From the NCBI GenBank assembly GCA_047495785.1, contig JBLDXI010000009.1:1-64000 (forward strand): a stretch of DNA of 64,000 nucleotides. The letters run 5' to 3'. Below, one piece after another: positions 12,091 through 24,100 of the stretch. The notes under the pieces are model-generated. The model was not told the origin of the DNA. It saw only the letters and a program-made list of their open reading frames with translations, and did not search any database. The stretch comes from Lepidodermella squamata. Taxonomy: Eukaryota; Gastrotricha. Positions within the stretch are counted from its first letter, which is position 1. Each line of letters opens with the position of its first letter. A program made the position numbers and the translations under genes.

Positions 12091-15000
12091 GACCTATTTC
12101 AAAGTTTAAAATTAATTTTTTGAGGTTTCAAATTTCATCACAAGTTGCTCAATCCTGAACCAAGTCATGAATATTTCACGGAATTAGTACTACAAGGACC
12201 GCTGATCGTGAATATCAAGTCACTTTGCCAGTTGCGTTGACCGAAAAGGTTCCAGTGCGATGCCAAATGACCTATTTCGAAGTTGCAAATTAATTTTTTG
12301 AGGTTTCAAATTTCATCACAAGTTGCTCAATCCTGAACCAAGTCATGAATATTTCACGGAATTAGTACTACAAGGACCGCTGATCGTGAATATCAAGTCA
12401 CTTTGCCAGTTGCGTTGACCGAAAAGGTTCCAGAGCGATGCCAAATGACCTATTTCAAAGTTTAAAATTAATTTTTTGAGGTTTCAAATTTCATCACAAG
12501 TTGCTCAATCCTGAACCAAGTCATGAATATTTCTCGGAATTCGTACTACAAGGACCGCTGATCGTGAATATCAAGTCACTTTGCCAGTTGCGTTGACCGA
12601 AAAGGTTCCAGAGCGATGCCAAATGACCTATTTCGAAGTGTAAAATTAATTTTTTGAGGTTTCAAATTTCATCACAAGTTGCTCAATCCTGAACCAAGTC
12701 ATGAATATTTCTCGGAATTAGTACTACAAGGACCGCCGATCGTGAATATCAAGTCACTTTGCCAGTTGCGTTGACCGAAAAGGTTCCAGAGCGATGCCAA
12801 ATGACCTATTTCAAAGTTTAAAATTAATTTTTTGAGGTTTCAAATTTCATCACAAGTTGCTCAATCCTGAACCAAGTCATGAATATTTCACGGAATTAGT
12901 ACTACAAGGACCGCTGATCGTGAATATCAAGTCACTTTGCCAGTTGCGTTGACCGAAAAGGTTCCAGTGCGATGCCAAATGACCTATTTCGAAGTTGCAA
13001 ATTAATTTTTTGAGGTTTCAAATTTCATCACAAGTTGCTCAATCCTGAACCAAGTCATGAATATTTCACGGAATTAGTACTACAAGGACCGCTGATCGTG
13101 AATATCAAGTCACTTTGCCAGTTGCGTTGACCGAAAAGGTTCCAGAGCGATGCCAAATGACCTATTTCGAGGTTTAAAATTAATTTTTTGAGGTTTCAAA
13201 TTTCATCACAAGTTGCTCAATCCTGAACCAAGTCATGAATATTTCACGGAATTAGTACTACAAGGACCGCTGATCGTGAATATCAAGTCACTTTGCCAGT
13301 TGCGTTGACCGAAAAGGTTCCAGAGCGATGCCAAATGACCTATTTCAAAGTTTAAAATTAATTTTTTGAGGTTTCAAATTTCATCACAAGTTGCTCAATC
13401 CTGAACCAAGTCATGAATATTTCACGGAATTAGTACTACAAGGACCGCTGATCGTGAATATCAAGTCACTTTGCCAGTTGCGTTGACCGAAAAGGTTCCA
13501 GAGCGATGCCAAATGACCTATTTCAAAGTATAAAATTAATTTTTTGAGGTTTCAAATTTCATCACAAGTTGCTCAATCCTGAACCAAGTCATGAATATTT
13601 CACGGAATTAGTACTACAAGGACCGCTGATCGTGAATATCAAGTCACTTTGCCAGTTGCGTTGACCGAAAAGGTTCCAGAGCGATGCCAAATGACCTATT
13701 TCAAAGTTTAAAATTAATTTTTTGAGGTTTCAAATTTCATCACAAGTTGCTCAATCCTGAACCAAGTCATGAATATTTCTCGGAATTAGTACTACAAGGA
13801 CCGCCGATCGTGAATATCAAGTCACTTTGCCAGTTGCGTTGACCGAAAAGGTTCCAGAGCGATGCCAAATGACCTATTTCAAAGTTTAAAATTAATTTTT
13901 TGAGGTTTCAAATTTCATCACAAGTTGCTCAATCCTGAACCAAGTCATGAATATTTCACGGAATTAGTACTACAAGGACCGCTGATCGTGAATATCAAGT
14001 CACTTTGCCAGTTGCGTTGACCGAAAAGGTTCCAGTGCGATGCCAAATGACCTATTTCGAAGTTGCAAATTAATTTTTTGAGGTTTCAAATTTCATCACA
14101 AGTTGCTCAATCCTGAACCAAGTCATGAATATTTCACGGAATTAGTACTACAAGGACCGCTGATCGTGAATATCAAGTCACTTTGCCAGTTGCGTTGACC
14201 GAAAAGGTTCCAGAGCGATGCCAAATGACCTATTTCGAGGTTTAAAATTAATTTTTTGAGGTTTCAAATTTCATCACAAGTTGCTCAATCCTGAACCAAG
14301 TCATGAATATTTCACGGAATTAGTACTACAAGGACCGCTGATCGTGAATATCAAGTCACTTTGCCAGTTGCGTTGACCGAAAAGGTTCCAGAGCGATGCC
14401 AAATGACCTATTTCAAAGTTTAAAATTAATTTTTTGAGGTTTCAAATTTCATCACAAGTTGCTCAATCCTGAACCAAGTCATGAATATTTCACGGAATTA
14501 GTACTACAAGGACCGCTGATCGTGAATATCAAGTCACTTTGCCAGTTGCGTTGACCGAAAAGGTTCCAGAGCGATGCCAAATGACCTATTTCAAAGTATA
14601 AAATTAATTTTTTGAGGTTTCAAATTGCATCACAAGTTGCTCAATCCTGAACCAAGTCATGAATATTTCACGGAATTAGTACTACAAGGACCGCTGATCG
14701 TGAATATCAAGTCACTTTGCCAGTTGCGTTGACCGAAAAGGTTCCAGAGCGATGCCAAATGACCTATTTCAAAGTATAAAATTAATTTTTTGAGGTTTCA
14801 AATTGCATCACAAGTTGCTCAATCCTGAACCAAGTCATGAATATTTCACGGAATTAGTACTACAAGGACCGCTGATCGTGAATATCAAGTCACTTTGCCA
14901 GTTGCGTTGACCGAAAAGGTTCCAGAGCGATGCCAAATGACCTATTTCGAGGTTTAAAATTAATTTTTTGAGGTTTCAAATTTCATCACAAGTTGCTCAA

Positions 15001-16243
15001 TCCTGAACCAAGTCATGAATATTTCACGGAATTAGTACTACAAGGACCGCTGATCGTGAATATCAAGTCACTTTGCCAGTTGCGTTGACCGAAAAGGTTC
15101 CAGAGCGATGCCAAATGACCTATTTCAAAGTTTAAAATTAATTTTTTGAGGTTTCAAATTTCATCACAAGTTGCTCAATCCTGAACCAAGTCATGAATAT
15201 TTCACGGAATTAGTACTACAAGGACCGCTGATCGTGAATATCAAGTCACTTTGCCAGTTGCGTTGACCGAAAAGGTTCCAGAGCGATGCCAAATGACCTA
15301 TTTCAAAGTATAAAATTAATTTTTTGAGGTTTCAAATTGCATCACAAGTTGCTCAATCCTGAACCAAGTCATGAATATTTCACGGAATTAGTACTACAAG
15401 GACCGCTGATCGTGAATATCAAGTCACTTTGCCAGTTGCGTTGACCGAAAAGGTTCCAGAGCGATGCCAAATGACCTATTTCAAAGTATAAAATTAATTT
15501 TTTGAGGTTTCAAATTGCATCACAAGTTGCTCAATCCTGAACCAAGTCATGAATATTTCACGGAATTAGTACTACAAGGACCGCTGATCGTGAATATCAA
15601 GTCACTTTGCCAGTTGCGTTGACCGAAAAGGTTCCAGAGCGATGCCAAATGACCTATTTCAAAGTATAAAATTAATTTTTTGAGGTTTCAAATTGCATCA
15701 CAAGTTGCTCAATCCTGAACCAAGTCATGAATATTTCACGGAATTAGTACTACAAGGACCGCTGATCGTGAATATCAAGTCACTTTGCCAGTTGCGTTGA
15801 CCGAAAAGGTTCCAGAGCGATGCCAAATGACCTATTTCAAAGTATAAAATTAATTTTTTGAGGTTTCAAATTTCATCACAAGTTGCTCAATCCTGAACCA
15901 AGTCATGAATATTTCACGGAATTAGTACTACAAGGACCGCTGATCGTGAATATCAAGTCACTTTGCCAGTTGCGTTGACCGAAAAGGTTCCAGAGCGATG
16001 CCAAATGACCTATTTCAAAGTATAAAATTAATTTTTTGAGGTTTCAAATTTCATCACAAGTTGCTCAATCCTGAACCAAGTCATGAATATTTCACGGAAT
16101 TAGTACTACAAGGACCGCTGATCGTGAATATCAAGTCACTTTGCCAGTTGCGTTGACCGAAAAGGTTCCAGAGCGATGCCAAATGACCTATTTCAAAGTT
16201 TAAAATTAATTTTTTGAGGTTTCAAATTTCATCACAAGCTGCT
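12091..16243 (+). repeat. 178-bp satellite array, block IV
   Basis: About 23 units of the 178-bp satellite. The proximal part carries newer variants not seen to the left: AAAGTATAAAATT, TTTCGAGGTTTAAAATT, and AAATTGCATC in place of AAATTTCATC. Runs of these variant units (14560-16030) show local homogenisation. The block ends at the same point of the unit as blocks II and III, at the join with its tail. Confidence 0.9.
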
Positions 16244-16960
16244 CGATGACCGTCTGATATTAAATTTAGGACATGGAACTGTTTATATGAGATAAAATGA
16301 TTACGATAATAGAAACATTCGACGTTTTCAATAAGTCACTAATAAATTATATTATGGGGAAATTAAAATGCTGCTCGATAATAAAATAATGTTTTTCACG
16401 CATGAAATCACGCATTCACGTGATCTTACACACACGAAAAATCAAGCATGTGGCGCCTGACCTTGCTTGGATAAACGTGGCCTGCTGCCTATTTAAGTGC
16501 TCAAGCTAGCAGAATAAAATCATTCTTTTGCAAGAGGTAAAAGTCACTGATGAGCTACCCTAGCCAAGTAGCGAAACCGGTCTGATAAAGGCTACCTCTT
16601 AGTTTACGTTTACATTTTATTCATGGTTTATGCAGTTACAATTGCTGGTTTAACGGGTTTAAGCAGTTACAAACGACAACGTTCTTTGGAGTTTCGGTAA
16701 TGAACTTGTTTAATTAATGTTTGCGAGTTTATATAGCAGTCCCCCGTGACTATCTAATTATATCGGCGAACCCCTCGTGGTCCTGATATTGAATATTATC
16801 GGATTAATCTCGCGCGGTTTCCGATCGTTCCATTGTTTGTTCTGATCACTGAGACCACGTTCTCTGGATCGGCTCCCGAGGGAGTAGTGGTAGGGCCCGG
16901 TGTCATTCTCTTCGGAGAATCCCCGGTTTACAGCTCGTCTGTATTAAATCATTACAATAA
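16244..16960 (+). mobile_element. Telomere-attached retroelement 3' tail, copy 3
   Basis: A diverged copy of tails 1 and 2, differing by scattered substitutions and small indels. It carries the hammerhead at 16532-16600 and ends ACAATAA directly before a CCCTAA tract. It lies just upstream of the Penelope-like gene, so it could supply the promoter for that gene as a pLTR would, or as the 3' end of Drosophila HeT-A does for its downstream neighbour. That role is inference. Confidence 0.7.
16532..16600 (+). ncRNA. Hammerhead ribozyme, tail copy 3
   Basis: Same fold and core as the copies at 5540 and 11570. All core residues (CTGATGA, GAAA, GTC cleavage triplet) and both arms of stem I are intact even though the surrounding tail has diverged. 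Confidence 0.85.
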
Positions 16961-17047
16961 CCCTAACCCTAACCCTAACCCTAACCCTAACCCTAACCCT
17001 AACCCTAACCCTAACCCTAACCCTAACCCTAACCCTAACCCTAACCC
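16961..17047 (-). repeat. Interstitial telomeric tract (TTAGGG)n
   Basis: 14.5 uninterrupted CCCTAA copies on the + strand. The G-rich strand is minus, as at the left end of a chromosome. The tract separates tail copy 3 from the 5' end of the Penelope-like unit. Confidence 0.95.
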
Positions 17048-17192
17048 TTTAAGAAGTAAAGGCGTCAACGTAACCTGTAACTTCCAAAAGATGGTAGTAG
17101 CAGGACACTTTTCATGCTGTACTTTATCTCTTCCATCTTCTTTGTTTTAAATAGACTTGTGTTAAATTAAAACGATTTATCAAAGCAATATC

Positions 17193-20161
17193 ATGAGCAT
17201 GCCGCATAAACACGCCAAGTTCAACAACGAAGCGGACAATCAAGGATACAGTAACTACGGCAACCAACGTGGTCGCGGAAGTTACCGCGGAAACCGAGGT
17301 GGATCATCGAACCGAGGTTATAACCACAACAATTTCTCGGGCCAATCGGGCAAGCGTCCCAACAACGAACAAGGAAATGTGGACAACGACCTTCTGGCGA
17401 TCGTCGAAGAGTACACCAGCAACAAGGGCCAGACCGGCTCCACTGACCACGATGCTATGCGTAAGAAAATGTTTTCGGCTCTGAACACTACACTGGAGGC
17501 TACGAAATCGCTAAAAAATCTAGCGGTGCGTAAGAGCGAGATTACCAATAGATCGACGAACGTTATGAGCCTTCTCAAGATAATCAACTCACAGACGGAA
17601 TTCAAGGCCGTGGTTCACGACAACCTTGAAAAGGTAAGAATTGATCGTATTTGACGACTCTATTCAAATTTATAAACAGGCCATGGATCTGGTTCGCAAA
17701 GGCATTCAAAACGAGACAATTGTCTGCTTGATGAAAGCTATGACCGAATGGCTCAACCTGAAGAGCATCTACGACGGAACCGACGAGACCAAGCGCGCAG
17801 AACTCAAGCAAGTCCTCACATCGGTATGGTTGGGTTTTGCAGAGGCTAACGCAGATCTTCAGGGTGAAATGAAACTCGATTGGAACGGGTTCCCAAAGAT
17901 CAGCATGCCAAACGCATTGGAGAAATCGATTACCGAGGCAACAATTTTCAAAATCGCTGTTAAACTTCACGACGAAAAGCAAGCCGACGCTGCCTTAATG
18001 GATCTCACCACGAACTTTTGGCGAATTATCCGCCGCCAAGACGATATGCTCAGTGACGAGCTAGTTCGCAACGGTATCCCGATGGATATAAACCAAGAAG
18101 AGAATCCAAGTAAGTTAAAACTTCTTACCTCCGTCTAATAGACTTAAAATTATAATTTGAATAGCTCTAACTTGGATAAAATTACTGGATTTCCACGGAA
18201 AAAATTCGAACAGGAAACATAACTCTATTGCGGTTTCTTTGACAACATTATTATTCAACCAAAACTGGAACTTCTCACTAGTTGGGAAATTTTGCCCTTT
18301 CTACCCAAATAAGCTATTATCTTCAAAATTAAAGGAGGACCTAGTGACTACTGCTGTCGAATGTCGGGAACATAAAATCGAGTTTTTGAACAAAAAATCC
18401 CTATTAAAACATTTGACAGCACGGCATTTGATTGATCTAGTTGATATTGAACAAATACCTGAGCTAACTAACACTATTTACCCCGGAGGACAAAAAATCT
18501 TCAACAGTATAGTTATTCACAAAACCGACCCCCCAGCGTTCCCATTATCAAACGAAAATCAAATCTGGGCCGATAAAGGAATTATCGACCTTACCGGGAA
18601 ACTCTCTGATGAGGTGAAGAAGACGCTTTCTCTCGGTTTACAAAGTGTGGTGTTGACTAAACAATGTATCCTTGAAAACTTTGAGGAATTTCAGACACTT
18701 CAAAATCATCTAAAAACAAAAATCCCTCGAAAATTGAACCGAGAATTGGGCCTAGCAACTAATAAACTGCTGAGGAACTCGACAAGCAAACTGGAAATAG
18801 CCCCAGACTCTGTCTGGATTACTAAGGGTGATAAAGGTAATACGATTGTCGCCCTAGACAGAGAAACCTACCAAAGAATGGGGGAAAAATTCTTAGCAAA
18901 TCCCAACACCTATGAACCTTTTACTAACGATGGAAAAGATGACTTTTTGAAATCATTAACCGAATTGAAGAGCTACTGGTTTCGTAATTCGCCTAGCACT
19001 TTCCCAAGCTGGAAAGGTCTTTTCAAAGTAAAAACCGAGCTTCGCACTAAATTCATTTACTTTCTACCAAAATTACACAAAAACCTTGATGAGGAGGGAC
19101 TCTTAAAAGTCCGACCAATTTCTGATTGCACTAACACCTTCACTTCTACTGCTGACAAATTCATCCACAAAAAATTAAGAAACGCGAGGAAAACGTTGGA
19201 AACAGTGGTTCACAGCAGCACCGAAGTATTGGAAAAAATTAGAAAGCTTAATAACTCTCAGGAAGGGTTGGCTCGAGCGGTACTTATCACTGCTGACATC
19301 AGCGATATGTACAACCAAATACCACTTACCGAAGCGGTTGACGCAATAGCCAACTACCTAAATGAATTTGAAGTACTCCTCCCTGAAGCAAGACCCCTAG
19401 TATGTCGGGCAATTTACATTATCCTAAGTAGCAGCATCGTTAAGTTTAACGGAAAATGGTACAAACAAAAACAAGGATTGGCCATGGGAGGCCATCTATC
19501 TCCTTGGGTTGCTAATAATTGGCTCTTCTACATGGAACGAAAACTGTGGCTACTATTCCGGCCCATCCTGGCTTGCCGTTATCTAGATGACCTATTTTCC
19601 ATGTTCCTAAATACAGATAGGGCAGATGCGTTCATGAATGAATACGGAAATCTACACCCTAACATCAAACTGGAAATCACACGCTCAAACCAAAAAGTCC
19701 AATATCTCGACCTAGTCATTTTCAAAGAAGGGAATAAAATCAACACAAGTGTCTTTTTCAAACCCACGGACGGTTTGCAACTACTACACCGCTCATCAGT
19801 CCACCCTGATCACATTTTTACGGGAGTTGTAGAATCCCAAATCTTACGCTATTTCCGAATTTGCTCGGAGTATCGAGACTGGTTAAGGGCATGTCTAAGC
19901 CTATGTAGTAACCTATTAAGGCGGGGATATTCTTGGGAAACACTGGCAAGTTCTGTGAGAAATACTACTATTAAAATCTCCGATCGACCGTGGCCTTTTA
20001 CGGCCAAGAAACGGGGTAACCAAAAGTTCGAAACCAGAAATGTTATTCGATACTGCCCAAGCCTAGAGAAAGGCTACAACTATCTGAAAAAACATGGGCG
20101 GCTCACCTTGAAAATTAATCATAACCTACGAAAGAAATATTGTCGGTCGGAATTCAAATGA
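17193..20161 (+). CDS. Penelope-like reverse transcriptase with RGG-rich N-terminus, spliced
   Basis: Three exons give one frame of about 955 aa: 17193-17633, 17680-18109, 18165-20161. Both introns (46 and 55 bp) have GTAAG donors and AG acceptors. Exon 1 begins with an Asn/Gly/Arg-rich RGG-type segment (residues ~20-70), as in nucleic-acid-binding proteins. Exon 2 is helical with no recognised domain. Exon 3 is the reverse transcriptase: the DKGNTIVALD motif typical of the family (~513), VRPISD, motif A TADISDMYNQIP (~665), motif B GLAMGGHLSP, motif C YLDD (~762), then YLDLVIF, KPTDG, SSVHP and SQILRYFRICS of the Penelope thumb. The protein ends about 60 residues later with no GIY-YIG domain, and none is seen in the N-terminal part. 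Retained introns are a known oddity of Penelope-like elements. The first ATG is used; a T-rich AG acceptor lies 38 nt before it. Confidence 0.85.
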
Positions 20162-20308
20162 ACATGTTTAACTCTAACTCTTTTCCAGGTCACTGAAACA
20201 ATCACGAAGGCATCAATAGCTGGGAGAAAAGACAATGAATTTACTCATTATCCTTTGAATTTAACTCGAATCGAATAAAAACGTTGTGTTCATCTGAAAG
20301 TTTTTTTC

Positions 20309-20866
20309 ATGGTAAAAGGTAACAATCCTAATGTAGCATGGCTCGCTGATCAAGCGGAGGAGGATGTAACAACGAAGTACAGCGATTCATCTGAGGCCTC
20401 TTCCTTAGAAGAATCGGAGAATGACGCCGCAAATACGGCTTTGATCACAAGTAGCAACATCGACCCTACAACTCTAAACCTGATTAGTACACCGCGAATG
20501 AACCTGGCAAGTCACAGTAACTCAACACCGGGTTGCTCAAAATCAAACACCAATACACCTATCGCCTTGAGTCAGAAGAGAAAACGATCTTATGGTTTAC
20601 CTAATGAATCCTACGAACCAGTTAGTCAAAAAGCAAAACGAGAACTAGACTGGTGGGGAAAGATGCAAGAATCGCCACAAGCCTCAAAAATCATGGTATT
20701 CACGAAACTCGGACCGAAACGCTACGGATGTTGCGTCACTGACTGCGATGAAGAACGCCAGCGAGTCGACGGTATGGAAAACCACTTTTTGAACGATCAC
20801 CCTGACCTCTTAGGGATGGCCAAAACACTGATCGCGTTGCGAGATCTGAACAAAAAAGCTAAATAA
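20309..20866 (+). CDS. Accessory ORF of the element, C2H2-like, 185 aa
   Basis: An intact ATG-to-stop frame 147 bp after the reverse transcriptase stop. The N-terminal two thirds are Ser/Asn/Thr-rich and look disordered, with a basic patch (KRKR near residue 93) that could be a nuclear signal. The C-terminal part has a single C2H2-like finger: CCVTDCDEE...MENHFLNDHPD. A strong acceptor (TTTTCCAG, 20181-20188) follows the reverse transcriptase stop by 27 nt, so the ORF could be a trans-spliced second cistron or reached by alternative cis-splicing. Giant rotifer Penelope-like elements also carry extra ORFs of unknown role. No specific homologue is recognised. Confidence 0.6.
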   Translation: MVKGNNPNVAWLADQAEEDVTTKYSDSSEASSLEESENDAANTALITSSNIDPTTLNLISTPRMNLASHSNSTPGCSKSNTNTPIALSQKRKRSYGLPNESYEPVSQKAKRELDWWGKMQESPQASKIMVFTKLGPKRYGCCVTDCDEERQRVDGMENHFLNDHPDLLGMAKTLIALRDLNKKAK

Positions 20867-21106
20867 GTTGTAGCTCACCTATGCTCTCTGATATGGACAA
20901 ATAAAACGTGAAAAGAGAATGGTACAGTATCTGTAAAACACCGCAACACGGATAACAAATACGAAACTTCACAAACGTAACAAGGCAACGAATGGGAAAC
21001 ATTAAATCAGAACATGTCAAGTTTTACTTAACTCAGATATTAATAGCTAAAACTTGTCAAATTCAAAATAAAAATTATTCTCTTGATCTCACCCCAGTTT
21101 CCATTA

Positions 21107-24100
21107 AAAGCAAGTCCATGGTACTTCTGAGTCCTACGAGTCCGAATATGGTACCAGATTTACGAAGGAATCTCGGGAAAAGATTCCAGGTCGATTTTAG
21201 ATGGCCAATTCTGAAAATTTTGGACCTTTCAAATTTTTCTGAAATTTTTCGGATCTCCGTGCTTTTATCGATGGAAAGCAAGTCCATGGTACTTCTGAGT
21301 CCTACGAGTCCGAATATGGTACCAGATTTACGAAGGAATCTCGGGAAAAGATTCCAGGTCGATTTTAGATGGCCAATTCTGAAAATTTTGGACCTTTCAA
21401 ATTTTTCTGAAATTTTTCGGATCTCCGTGCTTTTATCGATGGAAAGCAAGTCCATGGTACTTCTGAGTCCTACGAGTCCGAATATGGTACCAGATTTACG
21501 AAGGAATCTCGGGAAAAGATTCCAGGTCGATTTTAGATGGCCAATTCTGAAAATTTTGGACCTTTCAAATTTTTATGAAATTTTTCGGATCTCCGTGCTT
21601 TTTTCGATTGAAAGCAAGTCCATGGTACTTCTGAGTCCTACGAGTCCGAATATGGTACCAGATTTACGAAGGAATCTCGGGAAAAGATTCCAGGTCGATT
21701 TTAGATGGCCAATTCTGAAAATTTTGGACCTTTCAAATTTTTCTGAAATTTTTCGGATCTCCGTGCTTTTATCGATGGAAAGCAAGTCCATGGTACTTCT
21801 GAGTCCTACGAGTCCGAATATGGTACCAGATTTACGAAGGAATCTCGGGAAAAGATTCCAGGTCGATTTTAGATGGCCAATTCTGAAAATTTTGGACCTT
21901 TCAAATTTTTCTGAAATTTTTCGGATCTCCGTGTTTTTTTCGATTGAAAGCAAGTCCATGGTACTTCTGAGTCCTACGAGTCCGAATATGGTACCAGATT
22001 TACGAAGGAATCTCGGGAAAAGATTCCAGGTCGATTTTAGATGGCCAATTCTGAAAATTTTGGACCTTTCAAATTTTTCTGAAATTTTTCGGATCTCCGT
22101 GCTTTTATCGATGGAAAGCAAGTCCATGGTACTTCTGAGTCCTACGAGTCCGAATATGGTACCAGATTTACGAAGGAATCTCGGGAAAAGATTCCAGGTC
22201 GATTTTAGATGGCCAATTCTGAAAATTTTGGACCTTTCAAATTTTTCTGAAATTTTTCGGATCTCCGTGCTTTTATCGATGGAAAGCAATTCCATGGTAC
22301 TTCTCAGTCCTACGAGTCCGAATATGGTACCAGATTTACGAAGGAATCTCGGGAAAAGATTCCAGGTCGATTTTAGATGGCCAATTCTGAAAATTTTGGA
22401 CCTTTCAAATTTTTATGAAATTTTTCGGATCTCCGTGCTTTTTTCGATTGAAAGCAAGTCCATGGTACTTCTGAGTCCTACGAGTCCGAATATGGTACCA
22501 GATTTACGAAGGAATCTCGGGAAAAGATTCCAGGTCGATTTTAGATAGCCAATTCTGAAAATTTTGGACCTTTCAAATTTTTCTGAAATTTTTCGAATCT
22601 CCGTGCTTTTATCGATGGAAAGCAATTCCATGGTACTTCTGAGTCCTACGAGTCCGAATATGGTACCAGATTTACGAAGGAATCTCGGGAAAAGATTCCA
22701 GGTCGATTTTAGATGGCCAATTCTGAAAATTTTGGACCTTTCAAATTTTTATGAAATTTTTCGGATCTCCGTGCTTTTTTCGATTGAAAGCAAGTCCATG
22801 GTACTTCTGAGTCCTACGAGTCCGAATATGGTACCAGATTTACGAAGGAATCTCGGGAAAAGATTCCAGGTCGATTTTAGATGGCCAATTCTGAAAATTT
22901 TGGACCTTTCAAATTTTTCTGAAATTTTTCGGATCTCCGTGCTTTTATCGATGGAAAGCAAGTCCATGGTACTTCTGAGTCCTACGAGTCCGAATATGGT
23001 ACCAGATTTACGAAGGAATCTCGGGAAAAGATTCCAGGTCGATTTTAGATGGCCAATTCTGAAAATTTTGGACCTTTCAAATTTTTATGAAATTTTTCGG
23101 ATCTCCGTGTTTTTTTCGATTGAAAGCAAGTCCATGGTACTTCTGAGTCCTACGAGTCCGAATATGGTACCAGATTTACGAAGGAATCTCGGGAAAAGAT
23201 TCCAGGTCGATTTTAGATGGCCAATTCTGAAAATTTTGGACCTTTCAAATTTTTCTGAAATTTTTCGGATCTCCGTGCTTTTATCGATGGAAAGCAAGTC
23301 CATGGTACTTCTGAGTCCTACGAGTCCGAATATGGTACCAGATTTACGAAGGAATCTCGGGAAAAGATTCCAGGTCGATTTTAGATGGCCAATTCTGAAA
23401 ATTTTGGACCTTTCAAATTTTTATGAAATTTTTCGGATCTCCGTGCTTTTATCGATGGAAAGCAAGTCCATGGTACTTCTGAGTCCCACGAGTCCGAATA
23501 TGGTACCAGATTTACGAAGGAATCTCGGGAAAAGATTCCAGGTCGATTTTAGATGGCCAATTCTGAAAATTTTGGACCTTTCAAATTTTTATGAAATTTT
23601 TCGGATCTCCCTGCTTTTTTCGATTGAAAGCAAGTCCATGGTACTTCTGAGTCCTACGAGTCCGAATATGGTACCAGATTTACGAAGGAATCTCGGGAAA
23701 AGATTCCAGGTCGATTTTAGATGGCCAATTCTGAAAATTTTGGACCTTTCAAATTTTTATGAAATTTTTCGGATCTCCGTGTTTTTTTCGATTGAAAGCA
23801 AGTCCATGGTACTTCTGAGTCCTACGAGTCCGAATATGGTACCAGATTTACGAAGGAATCTCGGGAAAAGATTCCAGGTCGATTTTAGATGGCCAATTCT
23901 GAAAATTTTGGACCTTTCAAATTTTTATGAAATTTTTCGGATCTCCGTGTTTTTTTCGATTGAAAGCAAGTCCATGGTACTTCTGAGTCCTACGAGTCCG
24001 AATATGGTACCAGATTTACGAAGGAATCTCGGGAAAAGAATCCAGGTCGATTTTAGATGGCCAATTCTGAAAATTTTGGACCTTTCAAATTTTTATGAAA

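Noticed and set aside
18-16243. CRISPR-like array
   Set aside because: Units are contiguous 178-bp satellites with no variable spacers, in animal DNA.
16833-17150. 105-codon frame with an Asn-Pro repeat
   Set aside because: The repeat is just the translation of the CCCTAA telomeric tract, and the rest is element tail.
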